64,000 nucleotides of DNA from an uncultured Buttiauxella sp. (GTDB lineage: Bacteria; Pseudomonadota; Gammaproteobacteria; Enterobacterales; Enterobacteriaceae). A program made the translations under genes and the position numbers. The stretch's first letter is position 1. Each line of letters starts with the position of its first letter. The notes beneath the pieces were generated by a model. That model did not search any database and had not been told where the DNA came from. It worked only from the letters and a program-made list of their open reading frames with translations. The stretch is taken from assembly GCA_946480445.1 (NCBI GenBank), contig CAMLJN010000017.1, forward strand, positions 1 through 64,000, in the 5' to 3' direction. This document shows, piece by piece, positions 30,600-39,836 of the stretch.

Positions 30600-32045
30600 T
30601 TGCGCGTCTTTTAACGCTTTCAGCGCGTTTGCCACGCCGGCGCCGTACTCAGGGTGTACCTGACTGAACAGGCCTATCTGGCGCTGCTGAATAAACTCCG
30701 GTACGTCTTTCATATCGCCTGCGATGCGGTTGAACATACGCTGATGCTCTTCTTCGCTAAGCAGGTTATACAGCGTGCGCGGCTGGCTGAAGTAGTCAGT
30801 ATCTTCGCGATGGTTCCAGTGATCTGCGGCACCTTCAAGGCTTAGCGGCGGCTCGCTGAAATCAGGCTGCTCCTGGAAGACGCTGTAGCTGTTTGGTTCA
30901 TAGGTTGGGCCGTTGCCGCTGTTGCCGTCGATGCGCATCGCGCCGTCGCGGTGGTAGTTGTGGAACGGACATTTTGGCGCGTTAACCGGGATCTGATGGT
31001 GATTGACCCCTAAACGATAGCGGTGCGCGTCGCCGTAGGAGAACAGGCGCCCCTGCAACATGCGGTCAGGAGAAAAACCGATACCCGGCACCACGTTTGC
31101 CGGAGACATAGCGACCTGCTCAACGTCGGCAAAGTAGTTATCCGGGTTGCGGTTTAGTTCCAGCTCGCCAACCTCAATAAGCGGATAGTCGCCGTGCGGC
31201 CAGACTTTGGTCAGATCGAACGGGTTGTAGGGCGTTGTTGACGCCTCGGCTTCCGGCATCACCTGAATAAAGAACTTCCAGCGCGGGAAGTCTCCTTTCT
31301 CGATGGCATCGAACAGATCCCGCTGCGAGCTTTCGCGGTCGTTGGCGATGATCGCAGCCGCTTCATCATCCATCAGGTTGGCGATGTCCTGCTGCGTTTT
31401 CAGGTGGAATTTCACCCAGAAACGCTCGTTGTCGCTATTGATAAAGCTGAAGGTGTGGCTGCCAAAACCGTGAATATGACGATAAGAGCGTGGCAGGCCG
31501 CGGTCGCTAAAGTCGATGGTCAGCTGGTGCAGCGCTTCTGGCAAATGGGAGAAAAAGTCCCATTTATAGGTGGCGTTACGCAGGTTGGTGCGTGGGTCGC
31601 GCTTCACGACGTGGTTAAGGTCGGGGAACTTCAGCGGGTCGCGCAGATAGAAAACGGGGGTATTGTTGCCCACTAAATCCCAGTTACCTTCTTCCGTATA
31701 GAACTTGATGGAGAAGCCGCGGATATCGCGTTCTGCATCGGCCGCACCGCGTTCGCCTGCGACGGTTGAGAAACGGATAAAGAGATCGGTTTTTTTGCCA
31801 ATTTCTGAGAAAAGCTTCGCGCGGGTATAGCGGCTGATATCCTGGGTCACGGTAAAGGTGCCGAAGGCGCCTGAACCTTTAGCGTGCATACGACGCTCAG
31901 GGATCACTTCACGATCGAAGTGGGCCAGTTTTTCCAGAAACCAGACGTCCTGTAACAGCATCGGCCCCCGAGGGCCAGCGGTCGCCACATTATTATTATT
32001 GGCGACCGGCGCTCCGGCAGCGGTAGTTAATCCTTTTTTGCTCAT
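30597..32045 (-). CDS. katA: Monofunctional haem catalase, KatA type
   Basis: A 482-residue small-subunit (clade 3) catalase that breaks down hydrogen peroxide. The catalytic His is H54 in [14 protein letters not shown], and the distal Asn is in [32 protein letters not shown] is the catalase signature, and the proximal haem tyrosine is in [34 protein letters not shown] follows it. The start at 32045 has GGAGA upstream and fits the usual length; the frame is open to 32153 but those codons are not catalase-like. E. coli K-12 has no close counterpart, its catalases being KatE and KatG. There is no signal peptide, so it is cytoplasmic. Confidence 0.93.
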   Translation of the reverse strand: MSKKGLTTAAGAPVANNNNVATAGPRGPMLLQDVWFLEKLAHFDREVIPERRMHAKGSGAFGTFTVTQDISRYTRAKLFSEIGKKTDLFIRFSTVAGERGAADAERDIRGFSIKFYTEEGNWDLVGNNTPVFYLRDPLKFPDLNHVVKRDPRTNLRNATYKWDFFSHLPEALHQLTIDFSDRGLPRSYRHIHGFGSHTFSFINSDNERFWVKFHLKTQQDIANLMDDEAAAIIANDRESSQRDLFDAIEKGDFPRWKFFIQVMPEAEASTTPYNPFDLTKVWPHGDYPLIEVGELELNRNPDNYFADVEQVAMSPANVVPGIGFSPDRMLQGRLFSYGDAHRYRLGVNHHQIPVNAPKCPFHNYHRDGAMRIDGNSGNGPTYEPNSYSVFQEQPDFSEPPLSLEGAADHWNHREDTDYFSQPRTLYNLLSEEEHQRMFNRIAGDMKDVPEFIQQRQIGLFSQVHPEYGAGVANALKALKDAQ

Positions 32046-32146
32046 CGTTGTCTCCATGAAGCTTAGTGAATGAGAAGTCGTCACTGCGTGTACTGAACCG
32101 GGTGTTATTCTTAAATAAGCTAGTCTGTCAGACAATTTGGCACTTT

Positions 32147-32172
32147 CTATCACTGCTATTCCTTGATCCTAT
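32147..32172 (-). promoter_or_regulatory. Possible OxyR-type half sites upstream of the catalase
   Basis: On the minus strand ATAG occurs at 32172-32169 and again 22 bases on at 32150-32147. This is exactly the spacing of the first and third elements of the OxyR consensus ATAG-N7-CTAT-N7-ATAG-N7-CTAT. The second and fourth elements do not match. OxyR control is plausible for a catalase, but the match is partial. Confidence 0.3.
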
Positions 32173-32310
32173 CATGCAACGGGTAATCATTTTCATTTTC
32201 TTACAATCAAATGAGTGAAAGCATTTCTAAGACGTTGATTAGCCGATGCCGGGCTGTACAATCGGCGTTTTTTAGGGGTTACCTCTTTTATTCAGCTCAG
32301 GATCCAAGGA

Positions 32311-32853
32311 ATGAACAAATTAATCATGGCCGGCATTGCTGGCCTGGCACTGGCTTCGTCCGCAGCAAATGCTATCAGTGTTAGCGGTGAAGCGGGTCAG
32401 AAATACACCAATGTTGGCGTGGGTTTTGGCACCGAAAGCAGCGGTCTTGCCGTAACCGGTAACTATGCCCATAACGATGACAACGGTGATATTGCGGGGC
32501 TGGGATTAGGGTTAAATGTGCCGCTGGGGCCGTTGATGGGTACCGTGGGCGGGAAAGGCGTCTACCTGAACCCGAAAGATGGCAAGGAAGGTTATGCGGT
32601 TGCCGTTGGCGGCGGGCTGAAGTGGCCGGTTTCTGACAGCTTCTCCCTTTTTGGCGACTACTATTATTCGCCGGATTCGCTCTCCAGCGGTGTGAAAGAT
32701 TACCAGGAAGCGAGCGCGGGCGTGAGCTGGACAATTATGCGTCCAGTGACTATCAGCGGCGGCTATCGTTATATCGGTCTGAAAGGCAAAGATGGCGATC
32801 GTACTAATGCCATTGCCGACGGTCCTTACGTAGGCATCAGCGCCGGGTTCTAA
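32311..32853 (+). CDS. yfaZ: YfaZ-family outer-membrane protein
   Basis: A 180-residue protein with a clear signal peptide (residues about 1-21, MNKLIMAGIAGLALASSAANA). The mature part has alternating beta-strand patterns rich in Gly, Tyr and aromatic residues and ends in ISAGF, with the terminal Phe typical of outer-membrane barrels. It matches the YfaZ family of E. coli, of unknown function. AAGGA precedes the ATG. A strong terminator follows. Confidence 0.88.
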   Translation: MNKLIMAGIAGLALASSAANAISVSGEAGQKYTNVGVGFGTESSGLAVTGNYAHNDDNGDIAGLGLGLNVPLGPLMGTVGGKGVYLNPKDGKEGYAVAVGGGLKWPVSDSFSLFGDYYYSPDSLSSGVKDYQEASAGVSWTIMRPVTISGGYRYIGLKGKDGDRTNAIADGPYVGISAGF

Positions 32854-32860
32854 GCCCCTC

Positions 32861-32894
32861 AGGCTGCGGTCTTACTGCCGCAGCCTGCGTTTTT
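32861..32894 (+). terminator. Terminator after yfaZ
   Basis: AGGCTGCGG (32861-32869) pairs with CCGCAGCCT (32878-32886), followed by GCG and five T residues. Confidence 0.85.
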
Positions 32895-32953
32895 CCCCTC
32901 CCTCCATTCTGCTTAAGGTATAGTGAATCGTTCCCTTCCCACGGAGTAAAACG

Positions 32954-34150
32954 ATGATAAAAGTGGAAATGCTCTCCACCGGCGACGAGGTGTTGTACGG
33001 TCAAATTACGGATACCAATGCGGCCTGGCTTGCCGATTACCTGTTCAACCAGGGCTTACCCATGTCGCGCCGTAGTACGGTCGGCGACAGCCTGGAAGAT
33101 TTAGTTGCCGTGTTAAAAGAGCGCAGCGAGCACGCGGATATTCTTATCGTTAACGGTGGACTCGGGCCAACCAGCGATGATTTAAGCGCGCAGGCGGCGG
33201 CCACTGCCGCAGGTGTTGAGCTGGTCGAACATAAAGAATGGCTTGTGCAGATGGAGAGATTTTTCTCTGAGCGCGGACGCGTGATGGCGCCGAGTAATCG
33301 CAAGCAGGCGCAGATCCCCGCGAACAGTGAAATGGTGGACAATCCGGTCGGCACGGCCTGCGGGTTTGCTATGCAGCTCAACCGCTGTCTGATGTTCTTC
33401 ACCCCCGGCGTGCCGTCCGAATTTAAAGAGATGGTAGATAAGCAGATTATGCCTCGCCTGCGCGAGCGTTTTACGCTCCCGGAAGCGCCGCTGTGCCTGC
33501 GTCTGACGACTTTTGGCCGCTCTGAAAGCGAACTTGCTCAAAGCCTCGAGCAGCTCAGCCTGCCGGAGGGGGCCGTGATGGGCTATCGTTCATCCATGCC
33601 GATTATTGAGCTGAAGCTGACCGGGCCTGCCAGTCTGCGCAAAGAAATGGAGGCCGTGTGGCCTGAAGTGCAGCGTGTAGCGGGAGAAAGCGCGATCTTC
33701 GAGGGCACAGAAGGGCTACCCGCTCAGCTTGCCGCACGGCTGAAGGCGAAAGGGCTTCGCCTTGCCATCAGCGAACGGTTCACCGCCGGTCTGCTTTGCC
33801 TCCAGCTTGCCTGCGCCGAAGCGCCGCTGGGTAACAGCAACGTGCTGGCACCGGTCGCTGAAACGCTCGTGGAAATAACTCAGCGGGCAAAAGAGTTAGC
33901 CGGGCAGACGGGCTGCGAGCTGGCGCTGGCCGTCGGCGCTCTTGAGCATGAGCACCTTAATTTTGCTCTGTGCACCCCAGCGGGTACGCACGGCCTGCGC
34001 GTGAAATTTAACGTCAATCGCCACGGATTGCGCACCCGGCAGGAAGTGTGCGCCATGATGGCGCTCAACATGCTGCGCCGCTGGCTTAACGGCTGGGACG
34101 TGGCGGCCGATCACGGCTGGATCAACGTGGTCGAGGCCATCGAGCGCTAA
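32954..34150 (+). CDS. yfaY: CinA-like protein YfaY
   Basis: A 398-residue protein of the CinA family. The N-terminal half is a molybdopterin-binding-like fold (MLSTGDEVLYGQITDTNAAW, LIVNGGLGPTSDDLSAQAAA, GFAMQLNRCLMFFTPGVPSE). The C-terminal half matches nicotinamide-nucleotide amidases (PncC), but the catalytic AESCTGG-type motif is replaced by ISERFTAG, so the amidase site looks inactive. E. coli YfaY is reported to lack that activity, as I recall. Its own role is not known. GGAG precedes the ATG. It converges on glpC with only three bases between the stop codons. Confidence 0.9.
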   Translation: MIKVEMLSTGDEVLYGQITDTNAAWLADYLFNQGLPMSRRSTVGDSLEDLVAVLKERSEHADILIVNGGLGPTSDDLSAQAAATAAGVELVEHKEWLVQMERFFSERGRVMAPSNRKQAQIPANSEMVDNPVGTACGFAMQLNRCLMFFTPGVPSEFKEMVDKQIMPRLRERFTLPEAPLCLRLTTFGRSESELAQSLEQLSLPEGAVMGYRSSMPIIELKLTGPASLRKEMEAVWPEVQRVAGESAIFEGTEGLPAQLAARLKAKGLRLAISERFTAGLLCLQLACAEAPLGNSNVLAPVAETLVEITQRAKELAGQTGCELALAVGALEHEHLNFALCTPAGTHGLRVKFNVNRHGLRTRQEVCAMMALNMLRRWLNGWDVAADHGWINVVEAIER

Positions 34151-34153
34151 TTT

Positions 34154-35353
34154 TCAGGCGAGCGCCCGGGCAAGCAGGGTTATCGGGTGCTCGCACCGCT
34201 TGCTGGTGGACATTTCAATCTGCCATTTACAGGTTTCACAGTCGGTCACCACTAAATCAACTCCGCTTTCTTCAATCTGCTTAAACAGCGGCGCACCGAT
34301 GCTTTGCGAGGTTGCGTAGTTCTCCTTCTTAAAGCCGTAGGTGCCCGCGATGCCGCAGCATTGCGACTCTAGCATCACCAGCTCCACCCCCGGCAGCCGA
34401 CGCAGCAGATCGAGCGTGTAAAGGGACCAGCCCATTTTTTCCATATGGCAAGGCGTGTGATACGCAATACGCAGCGGCAGCGATTTAAGCTTCAGCTCCC
34501 GGCCCGCCTCAAGCTGCTTCCAGATAAACCTTGTCGCCAGTTCGATATGATTGCGCATCGGGCGGGTATCTATGTCCAGCACGTGCGGATATTCATCGCG
34601 CAGGGTGAAAGTGCAGGTGGAGGAGGTCGCTATAACCGGGAGGTTATGCTCCAGTACCGCTTTGCGCAGCGATTCGGCGTTAATACCAGCCTGTTTTTTG
34701 GCTTTTGCAATGAAGCCATTGGCGATCAGCGGTACGCCGCAGCATTTCTCACGCTCAAGCAATTGCACGCCAAAACCCAGGGCGTTCATTACGCACACCA
34801 GATCTTTACCTAACTGCGAATGGTTGTAGTTCACGTAGCAGCCGTGAAAAAACGCAACCTGGTCAGCAAAAGTTTGCTGAGTGGCCGCCTGTTTACGATA
34901 CCACCGGCGGAAGGTTCCTGAGGAGTATTTGGGCAGCTCCCGATGGCTGTCAATACGCAGCGTTTTATCCAGCAGGCTTCTCACGGGTTTCAATGAGGTT
35001 GCCGTGTTCACCAGCGGAGCAAACGGCGTGGAGAGCGTACCCAGTAAATCGGTATGGCTGAGGATCGCGTCCCGCAGATTGAATTTTGTTTTGCCGTAGC
35101 GGGCCTTCGCGCGCTGGATAATATCGCCAATTTTGACATCTGAAGGGCAGGCGACTTCACAGCGCTTGCAGTTGGTGCAGTATTTTAGCGCGTCATCATA
35201 AAGCCCGGCGTCTTTCAGGCGCAGGCGTTCACCGTCGGGGCCGGACTGTTTTGGGCCAGGATAATCAGGGTTGACGCGGCTCACCGGGCAGGCGGTGGTG
35301 CAGACGGTGCATTTGATGCAGTTTTCAAAGCTGGTTTCGTCGAGCAGGCTCAT
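34154..35353 (-). CDS. glpC: Anaerobic glycerol-3-phosphate dehydrogenase subunit C
   Basis: A 399-residue iron-sulfur subunit (E. coli 396 aa) that anchors GlpAB at the inner membrane and passes electrons to menaquinone. Two [4Fe-4S] motifs lie near the N terminus: CIKCTVCTTACPVSRVNP and CTNCKRCEVACPSD. Two CCG-type cysteine-rich domains follow (FFHGCYVNYN...EKCCGVPLI and YHTPCHMEKMG...SQCCGIAGTYG). The start at 35353 (MSLLDETSFENC) overlaps glpB by four bases; the open frame further upstream is not used. It is the last gene of the glpABC operon. Confidence 0.96.
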   Translation of the reverse strand: MSLLDETSFENCIKCTVCTTACPVSRVNPDYPGPKQSGPDGERLRLKDAGLYDDALKYCTNCKRCEVACPSDVKIGDIIQRAKARYGKTKFNLRDAILSHTDLLGTLSTPFAPLVNTATSLKPVRSLLDKTLRIDSHRELPKYSSGTFRRWYRKQAATQQTFADQVAFFHGCYVNYNHSQLGKDLVCVMNALGFGVQLLEREKCCGVPLIANGFIAKAKKQAGINAESLRKAVLEHNLPVIATSSTCTFTLRDEYPHVLDIDTRPMRNHIELATRFIWKQLEAGRELKLKSLPLRIAYHTPCHMEKMGWSLYTLDLLRRLPGVELVMLESQCCGIAGTYGFKKENYATSQSIGAPLFKQIEESGVDLVVTDCETCKWQIEMSTSKRCEHPITLLARALA

Positions 35354-36609
35354 GCGCAGACCTCCTGAGCAGCAAGGATGTGTTGGGCAACGTGCAGCGC
35401 CCCCGTCACGGATACGCCCGCGCCGCAACCTTGTTGCAGCGGGTCGAAACCGGCCAGCACCGAACCAATAGCATAGAGATTTTCAATGGGCCGTCCGTCC
35501 CGCAAGGGATGGAAGCTTTCGTCGACGGCTACGCCAGCCTGCAGGTAAGGCTGGGGGCTAAAGAAGTCTTCGTGGCACCACGCTTCACGCGTCGCCGGGG
35601 CGTGAATGTCGAGGCCAAAAACAGGTTCGCGAATGCCGCTAAATTTGGCCTCCAGCCCGCCACTAAAAAAGCTGCCGCTGGCGAGAACGACGTTTTTTGC
35701 CCGCAGAGGCACCTCTCCATGGTTACGCGTGAAAATGGCGGAGACGTTCTGGTGCTGTGTTTCGGCGCGAAGAACCGCATCACCCGGCATCATCAGCCCG
35801 TTGAGCTGCTGAAAGCGGCGGCGCAGCTGGTTATACATGCGCATGCCGAGTACCGAAGGCGGCAGAGTGGGCAGCAGGCGAAGCGCGCAGGGTAGCTGGC
35901 TGCCTATCGTCCGGAAGGCCTGTGCATCTTCGCTTCCCAGGCAGGCCGGCATGAACAGGACTTCACTGTCGCCTGCCAGGGTTTTTAGCTCTTCGATAAG
36001 CAAACTTTGCTGCTCGGGCATATCCATAACGCGTGCAATATTGGCCGCGCGGAACTCGCTGGGATTGTTACGCAGAACATCCAACGCCGGAAGCGTCAAC
36101 TCGGCGATTCGCACATCAAGCTGCTGCCCGGCCAGCGACCCGGCTACCAGCTCCGCCTGGAAATCCAGAAAGCCCGCGATGCCCACGACGGTAATGCGTT
36201 TCCACGGCAGTGGAGCAATGGGGATTTCCTGCGGGCTAAGCCAGGTTGCACGCTGGGTACCGAGCGGTGTGACGCGGCGGTGGTTCTGCTTAAAGCTGCC
36301 CTGAAGGGAGATATTGGCCCGGGCAAAGAGCGCCTCGGCGTCGGCTGCATAGCGACAGACGTTCTCTGCACCCATCAGGCTATAGGGATGCAGCGGCGCC
36401 TGCTGTTTAAGCGCTTCGAAGGCTTCCGGGGGGGCGTTCACCGGGGTACCATCGGGCAGCTCAGCCAGCAGGTCCAGCGAGCCGGAGGAAAAATGCAGGG
36501 CGCTTTGCCCGCGGCTGATAATTACGCAGCGCTGCCCGGCTTCAGCCAGGCGTATGCCGCACATCAGGCCCGCTAAACCGCCGCCGATAATAAGACTGTC
36601 AAATTTCAT
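35350..36609 (-). CDS. glpB: Anaerobic glycerol-3-phosphate dehydrogenase subunit B
   Basis: A 419-residue FMN-containing subunit, the same length as in E. coli. The N-terminal dinucleotide-binding motif is LIIGGGLAGLMCGIRLAE. Further conserved stretches are SSGSLDLLAELPDGTPV, LLPTLPPSVLGMR, VLASGSFFSGGLEA and the final flavin motif FDPLQQGCGAGVSVTGA. The start at 36609 overlaps the glpA stop (ATGA). A longer start at 36636 is less likely. Confidence 0.96.
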   Translation of the reverse strand: MKFDSLIIGGGLAGLMCGIRLAEAGQRCVIISRGQSALHFSSGSLDLLAELPDGTPVNAPPEAFEALKQQAPLHPYSLMGAENVCRYAADAEALFARANISLQGSFKQNHRRVTPLGTQRATWLSPQEIPIAPLPWKRITVVGIAGFLDFQAELVAGSLAGQQLDVRIAELTLPALDVLRNNPSEFRAANIARVMDMPEQQSLLIEELKTLAGDSEVLFMPACLGSEDAQAFRTIGSQLPCALRLLPTLPPSVLGMRMYNQLRRRFQQLNGLMMPGDAVLRAETQHQNVSAIFTRNHGEVPLRAKNVVLASGSFFSGGLEAKFSGIREPVFGLDIHAPATREAWCHEDFFSPQPYLQAGVAVDESFHPLRDGRPIENLYAIGSVLAGFDPLQQGCGAGVSVTGALHVAQHILAAQEVCA

Positions 36610-38228
36610 TGCGACTTTCCTTTTTCCAGGCCACAAAGTCCCTGATATACCCAGGCGGTGAATTCGCTCTCGCGCAGCGCATCGTCCCAGGCTATGGGGC
36701 GTATGCCTTTCCAGCGTTCGTTAAGAAACGCTGAAAGCTGGTCCAGCGATTGCGCCGGGGTGGCAGAGCCAAAGCGTTGCAGCAACCCGGCTGCACGGCA
36801 GGCGCAAAGTTCCCCCTGGCAGGTGCCCATTCCCACGCGGGTTCTACGCCGTAAATCGCCAAGATTGTTTACAGCGAGCCTGTTGACCGCGTAGCGCACT
36901 TCGCCTGCGGTAACGGCCTCGCACTCGCATACCAGGCTGTTGCTCAGACGGTCGCCCGCCAGCAGCCGATCTGCCCGATCGCCGTGACGCCATACCGCCG
37001 ATCGGCGAATGGTCGGGGGCAAAGAGATAACCTTGCTGAGCGTTTCCTCCGGCGAATGCCCGGAGCCGGGAAGAGGAACCGCTGCGGTGGTGCAGGGGGT
37101 CGTATTACCCAGCTTCTCGCACACCGCGTTGGTGGCCCATTCCGCCATCAGGCGATAAGTCATAAGTTTGCCGCCGGTGATGGTGATAAAGCCTGCCATA
37201 CCGTCCCGCTTCGCATGATCGAATAGCACAATCCCCCGGCTGACGCTGCGACCGGTAGGATCGTTGTCGTTGGCTACCAGCGGACGAACCCCCGCGTAAG
37301 CGCGCAGAATTCGGGTTTGCGCCAGCTTAGGTGCAAGCTTTGCGCCTTCGCGAATCAAAATATCCACTTCCTGCGGCGTGACGTGCATGTTGTCTATCTG
37401 GTCATAGTCGATATGGGTTGAGGTGGTGCCAATCAAAGAGATAGTGTCGCCGGGCACCAGAATATCCGCGTCGGCAGGTTTGCGGCAGCGGTTAATCACC
37501 TTGTTATTAATGCGATGTCCGAGGATCAGCAGCGATCCTTTGGCGGGGAACATTCTGACGTTCAAATCGGCGTATTCCGCAATGCGTTGCCCCCAGATCC
37601 CCGCCGCGTTGACCACCACCGCAGCATACAGTTCCTGATACTGCTGCGTTTGATGGTTGTACACGCGAACACCTGTTACCCGATCGCCCTTGCGAATCAG
37701 ACCCGTGACCTCCTGACCGGTGAGGATTTCGGCGCCGTGTTCTCTCGCGTCCAGCATATTGGCGGCGGTCAGGCGAAACGGATCGACTGTGCCATCGGGG
37801 ACACGCACGGCACCAATGAGGGCTGGATTGGCCGCAGGCTCCAGGCGCAGGGCTTCTTTAGGATCGAGCCGTTGGGCGTCTATCCCGGCCTGCTGACAGG
37901 CGGAAATAAAGGTGCTTTGCAGGGCAAGATCGTCTTCGGGAAGGGTGATAAATAAGCCGTCGGTTGTCTCGATACAGTGTCGGGCAATGCGTTTCAGGAT
38001 ACGGTTTTCTTCAATGCACTCCCTTGCCGACTCGCCGTCGGTGAGCGCATAGCGTGCTCCGCTGTGAAGCAGGCCGTGATTGCGGCCCGTTGCGCCAGTC
38101 GCGATATCGTGTCGCTCCAGCAGCAGGGTTCGCAACCCGCGCAGGGAACAGTCACGGGCGATCCCTGCGCCCGTTGCGCCGCCGCCGATAATAATAACGT
38201 CTACTTCTTTTTTGCCGTCCGTCGCCAT
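36606..38228 (-). CDS. glpA: Anaerobic glycerol-3-phosphate dehydrogenase subunit A
   Basis: A 540-residue FAD-dependent catalytic subunit (E. coli 542 aa) that oxidises sn-glycerol-3-phosphate to dihydroxyacetone phosphate without oxygen. The FAD motif is VIIIGGGATGAGIARDC. VVVNAAGIWGQRIAEYA and the glycine-rich ITGGKLMTYRLMAEWAT are typical of GlpA/GlpD. The C-terminal BFD-like domain holds a cysteine cluster (CECEAVTAGEVRYA...GTCQGELCACR). It is the first gene of glpABC, divergent from glpTQ. Confidence 0.97.
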   Translation of the reverse strand: MATDGKKEVDVIIIGGGATGAGIARDCSLRGLRTLLLERHDIATGATGRNHGLLHSGARYALTDGESARECIEENRILKRIARHCIETTDGLFITLPEDDLALQSTFISACQQAGIDAQRLDPKEALRLEPAANPALIGAVRVPDGTVDPFRLTAANMLDAREHGAEILTGQEVTGLIRKGDRVTGVRVYNHQTQQYQELYAAVVVNAAGIWGQRIAEYADLNVRMFPAKGSLLILGHRINNKVINRCRKPADADILVPGDTISLIGTTSTHIDYDQIDNMHVTPQEVDILIREGAKLAPKLAQTRILRAYAGVRPLVANDNDPTGRSVSRGIVLFDHAKRDGMAGFITITGGKLMTYRLMAEWATNAVCEKLGNTTPCTTAAVPLPGSGHSPEETLSKVISLPPTIRRSAVWRHGDRADRLLAGDRLSNSLVCECEAVTAGEVRYAVNRLAVNNLGDLRRRTRVGMGTCQGELCACRAAGLLQRFGSATPAQSLDQLSAFLNERWKGIRPIAWDDALRESEFTAWVYQGLCGLEKGKSQ

Positions 38229-38283
38229 ATTCCCCTCCCACTGACATTCTCATGATGACCATTCAGCCACAATTAGTAAGGGT

Positions 38284-38303
38284 AATGTTTGATATCGAAC
38301 AAA
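38284..38303. promoter_or_regulatory. GlpR operator
   Basis: AATGTTTGATATCGAACAAA is a near-palindrome close to the GlpR consensus ATGTTCGAT-ATCGAACAT. GlpR represses glp genes until glycerol-3-phosphate is present. Confidence 0.75.
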
Positions 38304-38375
38304 TTCGAGCATAAACGAAATGAAAATGTGACCTGATGCACCTTTTCGCAACTTTGTAATAAAAATGTAACGTGA

Positions 38376-38391
38376 TGTGCGGTGTTTCACA
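38376..38391. promoter_or_regulatory. CRP-cAMP site near the glpT promoter
   Basis: TGTGCGGTGTTTCACA differs at a single base from the core consensus TGTGA-N6-TCACA. It lies about 78 bases upstream of the glpT start, a sensible position for class I or II activation. Confidence 0.7.
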
Positions 38392-38468
38392 CTAACCCCA
38401 TGTAATAATCATTAACATGCGCTCGCAAAAGAACATTGCGTCATAAAAAAACTGCCACGGAGGCATTT

Positions 38469-39821
38469 ATGCTAAGTATTTTCAAACCTGCCGCGCATCA
38501 GCCTCGGTTAAAGAAAGAACATATCGATCCGACCTACCGGCGTTTACGCTGGCAAATCTTTATGGGGATTTTCTTCGGCTACGCGGCCTATTACCTGGTG
38601 CGTAAAAACTTTACCCTTGCCATGCCGTATCTGGTGGAGCAGGGCTTCTCGCGCGGCGACCTGGGCTTTGCGCTTTCGGGGATTTCCATCGCCTACGGTT
38701 TTTCAAAATTCATTATGGGGTCGGTGTCTGACCGCTCGAATCCGCGCGTTTTCCTGCCTGCCGGGCTGATCCTGGCCGCCGCGGTTATGCTGTTTATGGG
38801 CTTTGTGCCCTGGGCAACCTCCAGCATTGCGGTAATGTTTGTGCTGCTCTTTTTATGCGGCTGGTTCCAGGGGATGGGGTGGCCGCCGTGCGGGCGTACC
38901 ATGGTGCACTGGTGGTCGCAGAAAGAGCGCGGGGGAATTGTTTCCATCTGGAACTGCGCGCACAACGTAGGCGGGGGCATTCCGCCGCTGCTGTTCCTGC
39001 TGGGCATGGCGTGGTTTAACGACTGGCACGCCGCGCTGTATATGCCTGCCTTCGCGGCGATTCTTGTGGCGCTGATTGCCTTTGGTCTGATGCGTGATAC
39101 GCCGCAATCCTGCGGCCTGCCGCCGATTGAAGAGTACAAAAACGACTACCCGGACGATTACAACGAAAAGGCTGAAGAAGAGCTGACGGCGAAGCAGATC
39201 TTTATGCAGTACGTTTTCCCCAACCGTCTGCTGTGGTATATCGCCATCGCTAACGTGTTCGTCTATCTGCTGCGTTACGGCATTCTTGACTGGTCGCCAA
39301 CCTATCTGAAAGAAGTGAAGCATTTCGCCATCGACAAATCGTCCTGGGCCTATTTCTTCTATGAATATGCCGGTATCCCGGGGACGCTGCTGTGCGGCTG
39401 GATGTCGGACAAAGTCTTCCGGGGCAACCGCGGGGCAACCGGCGTGTTCTTTATGACTCTGGTGACCATTGCGACCGTTGTGTACTGGCTCAACCCGCCG
39501 GGCAACCCGGGCGTTGATATGGCCTGTATGATCATTATCGGCTTCCTGATTTATGGCCCGGTGATGCTGATTGGCCTGCATGCTCTGGAGCTGGCGCCGA
39601 AAAAGGCGGCGGGGACGGCGGCAGGGTTTACCGGCCTGTTCGGCTATCTGGGCGGATCGGTCGCGGCGAGCGCCATTGTCGGATACACCGTGGACTTCTT
39701 CGGCTGGGACGGTGGCTTTATGGTGATGATCGGCGGCAGCGTGCTGGCGGTGATTCTGCTGATTATTGTGATGATCGGTGAGAATAAAAATCATCATGAA
39801 AAACTGGCTAAAAACGGTTAA
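38469..39821 (+). CDS. glpT: Glycerol-3-phosphate:phosphate antiporter GlpT
   Basis: A 450-residue major-facilitator transporter with 12 transmembrane helices (E. coli 452 aa), exchanging external glycerol-3-phosphate for internal phosphate. The OPA-family signature [20 protein letters not shown] is visible near residues 137-156. Arg residues in [16 protein letters not shown] and [15 protein letters not shown] are the known substrate-binding positions. It is also the entry route for fosfomycin. The start at 38469 ([11 protein letters not shown]) has GGAGG upstream; the open frame to 38436 is not used. glpQ follows after 15 bases. Confidence 0.96.
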   Translation: MLSIFKPAAHQPRLKKEHIDPTYRRLRWQIFMGIFFGYAAYYLVRKNFTLAMPYLVEQGFSRGDLGFALSGISIAYGFSKFIMGSVSDRSNPRVFLPAGLILAAAVMLFMGFVPWATSSIAVMFVLLFLCGWFQGMGWPPCGRTMVHWWSQKERGGIVSIWNCAHNVGGGIPPLLFLLGMAWFNDWHAALYMPAFAAILVALIAFGLMRDTPQSCGLPPIEEYKNDYPDDYNEKAEEELTAKQIFMQYVFPNRLLWYIAIANVFVYLLRYGILDWSPTYLKEVKHFAIDKSSWAYFFYEYAGIPGTLLCGWMSDKVFRGNRGATGVFFMTLVTIATVVYWLNPPGNPGVDMACMIIIGFLIYGPVMLIGLHALELAPKKAAGTAAGFTGLFGYLGGSVAASAIVGYTVDFFGWDGGFMVMIGGSVLAVILLIIVMIGENKNHHEKLAKNG

Positions 39822-39836
39822 CAGGAGCCTGCAACT

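Larger units (their letters stand above)
38229..38468. promoter_or_regulatory. Divergent glpA-glpT control region
   Basis: The 240 bases between the divergent glpABC and glpTQ starts. Besides the GlpR operator and CRP site listed separately, there is a second GlpR-like sequence, ATTCGAGCATAAACGAAAT, near 38303-38322 and a CRP half site, TGTGA at 38327-38331. In E. coli this region binds multiple GlpR tetramers, CRP and FNR, and the same logic is likely here. Confidence 0.75.

Noticed and set aside
38853..39797. A 314-codon open frame opposite glpT
   Set aside because: Antisense shadow with a His/Gln-rich composition and no plausible start signal.
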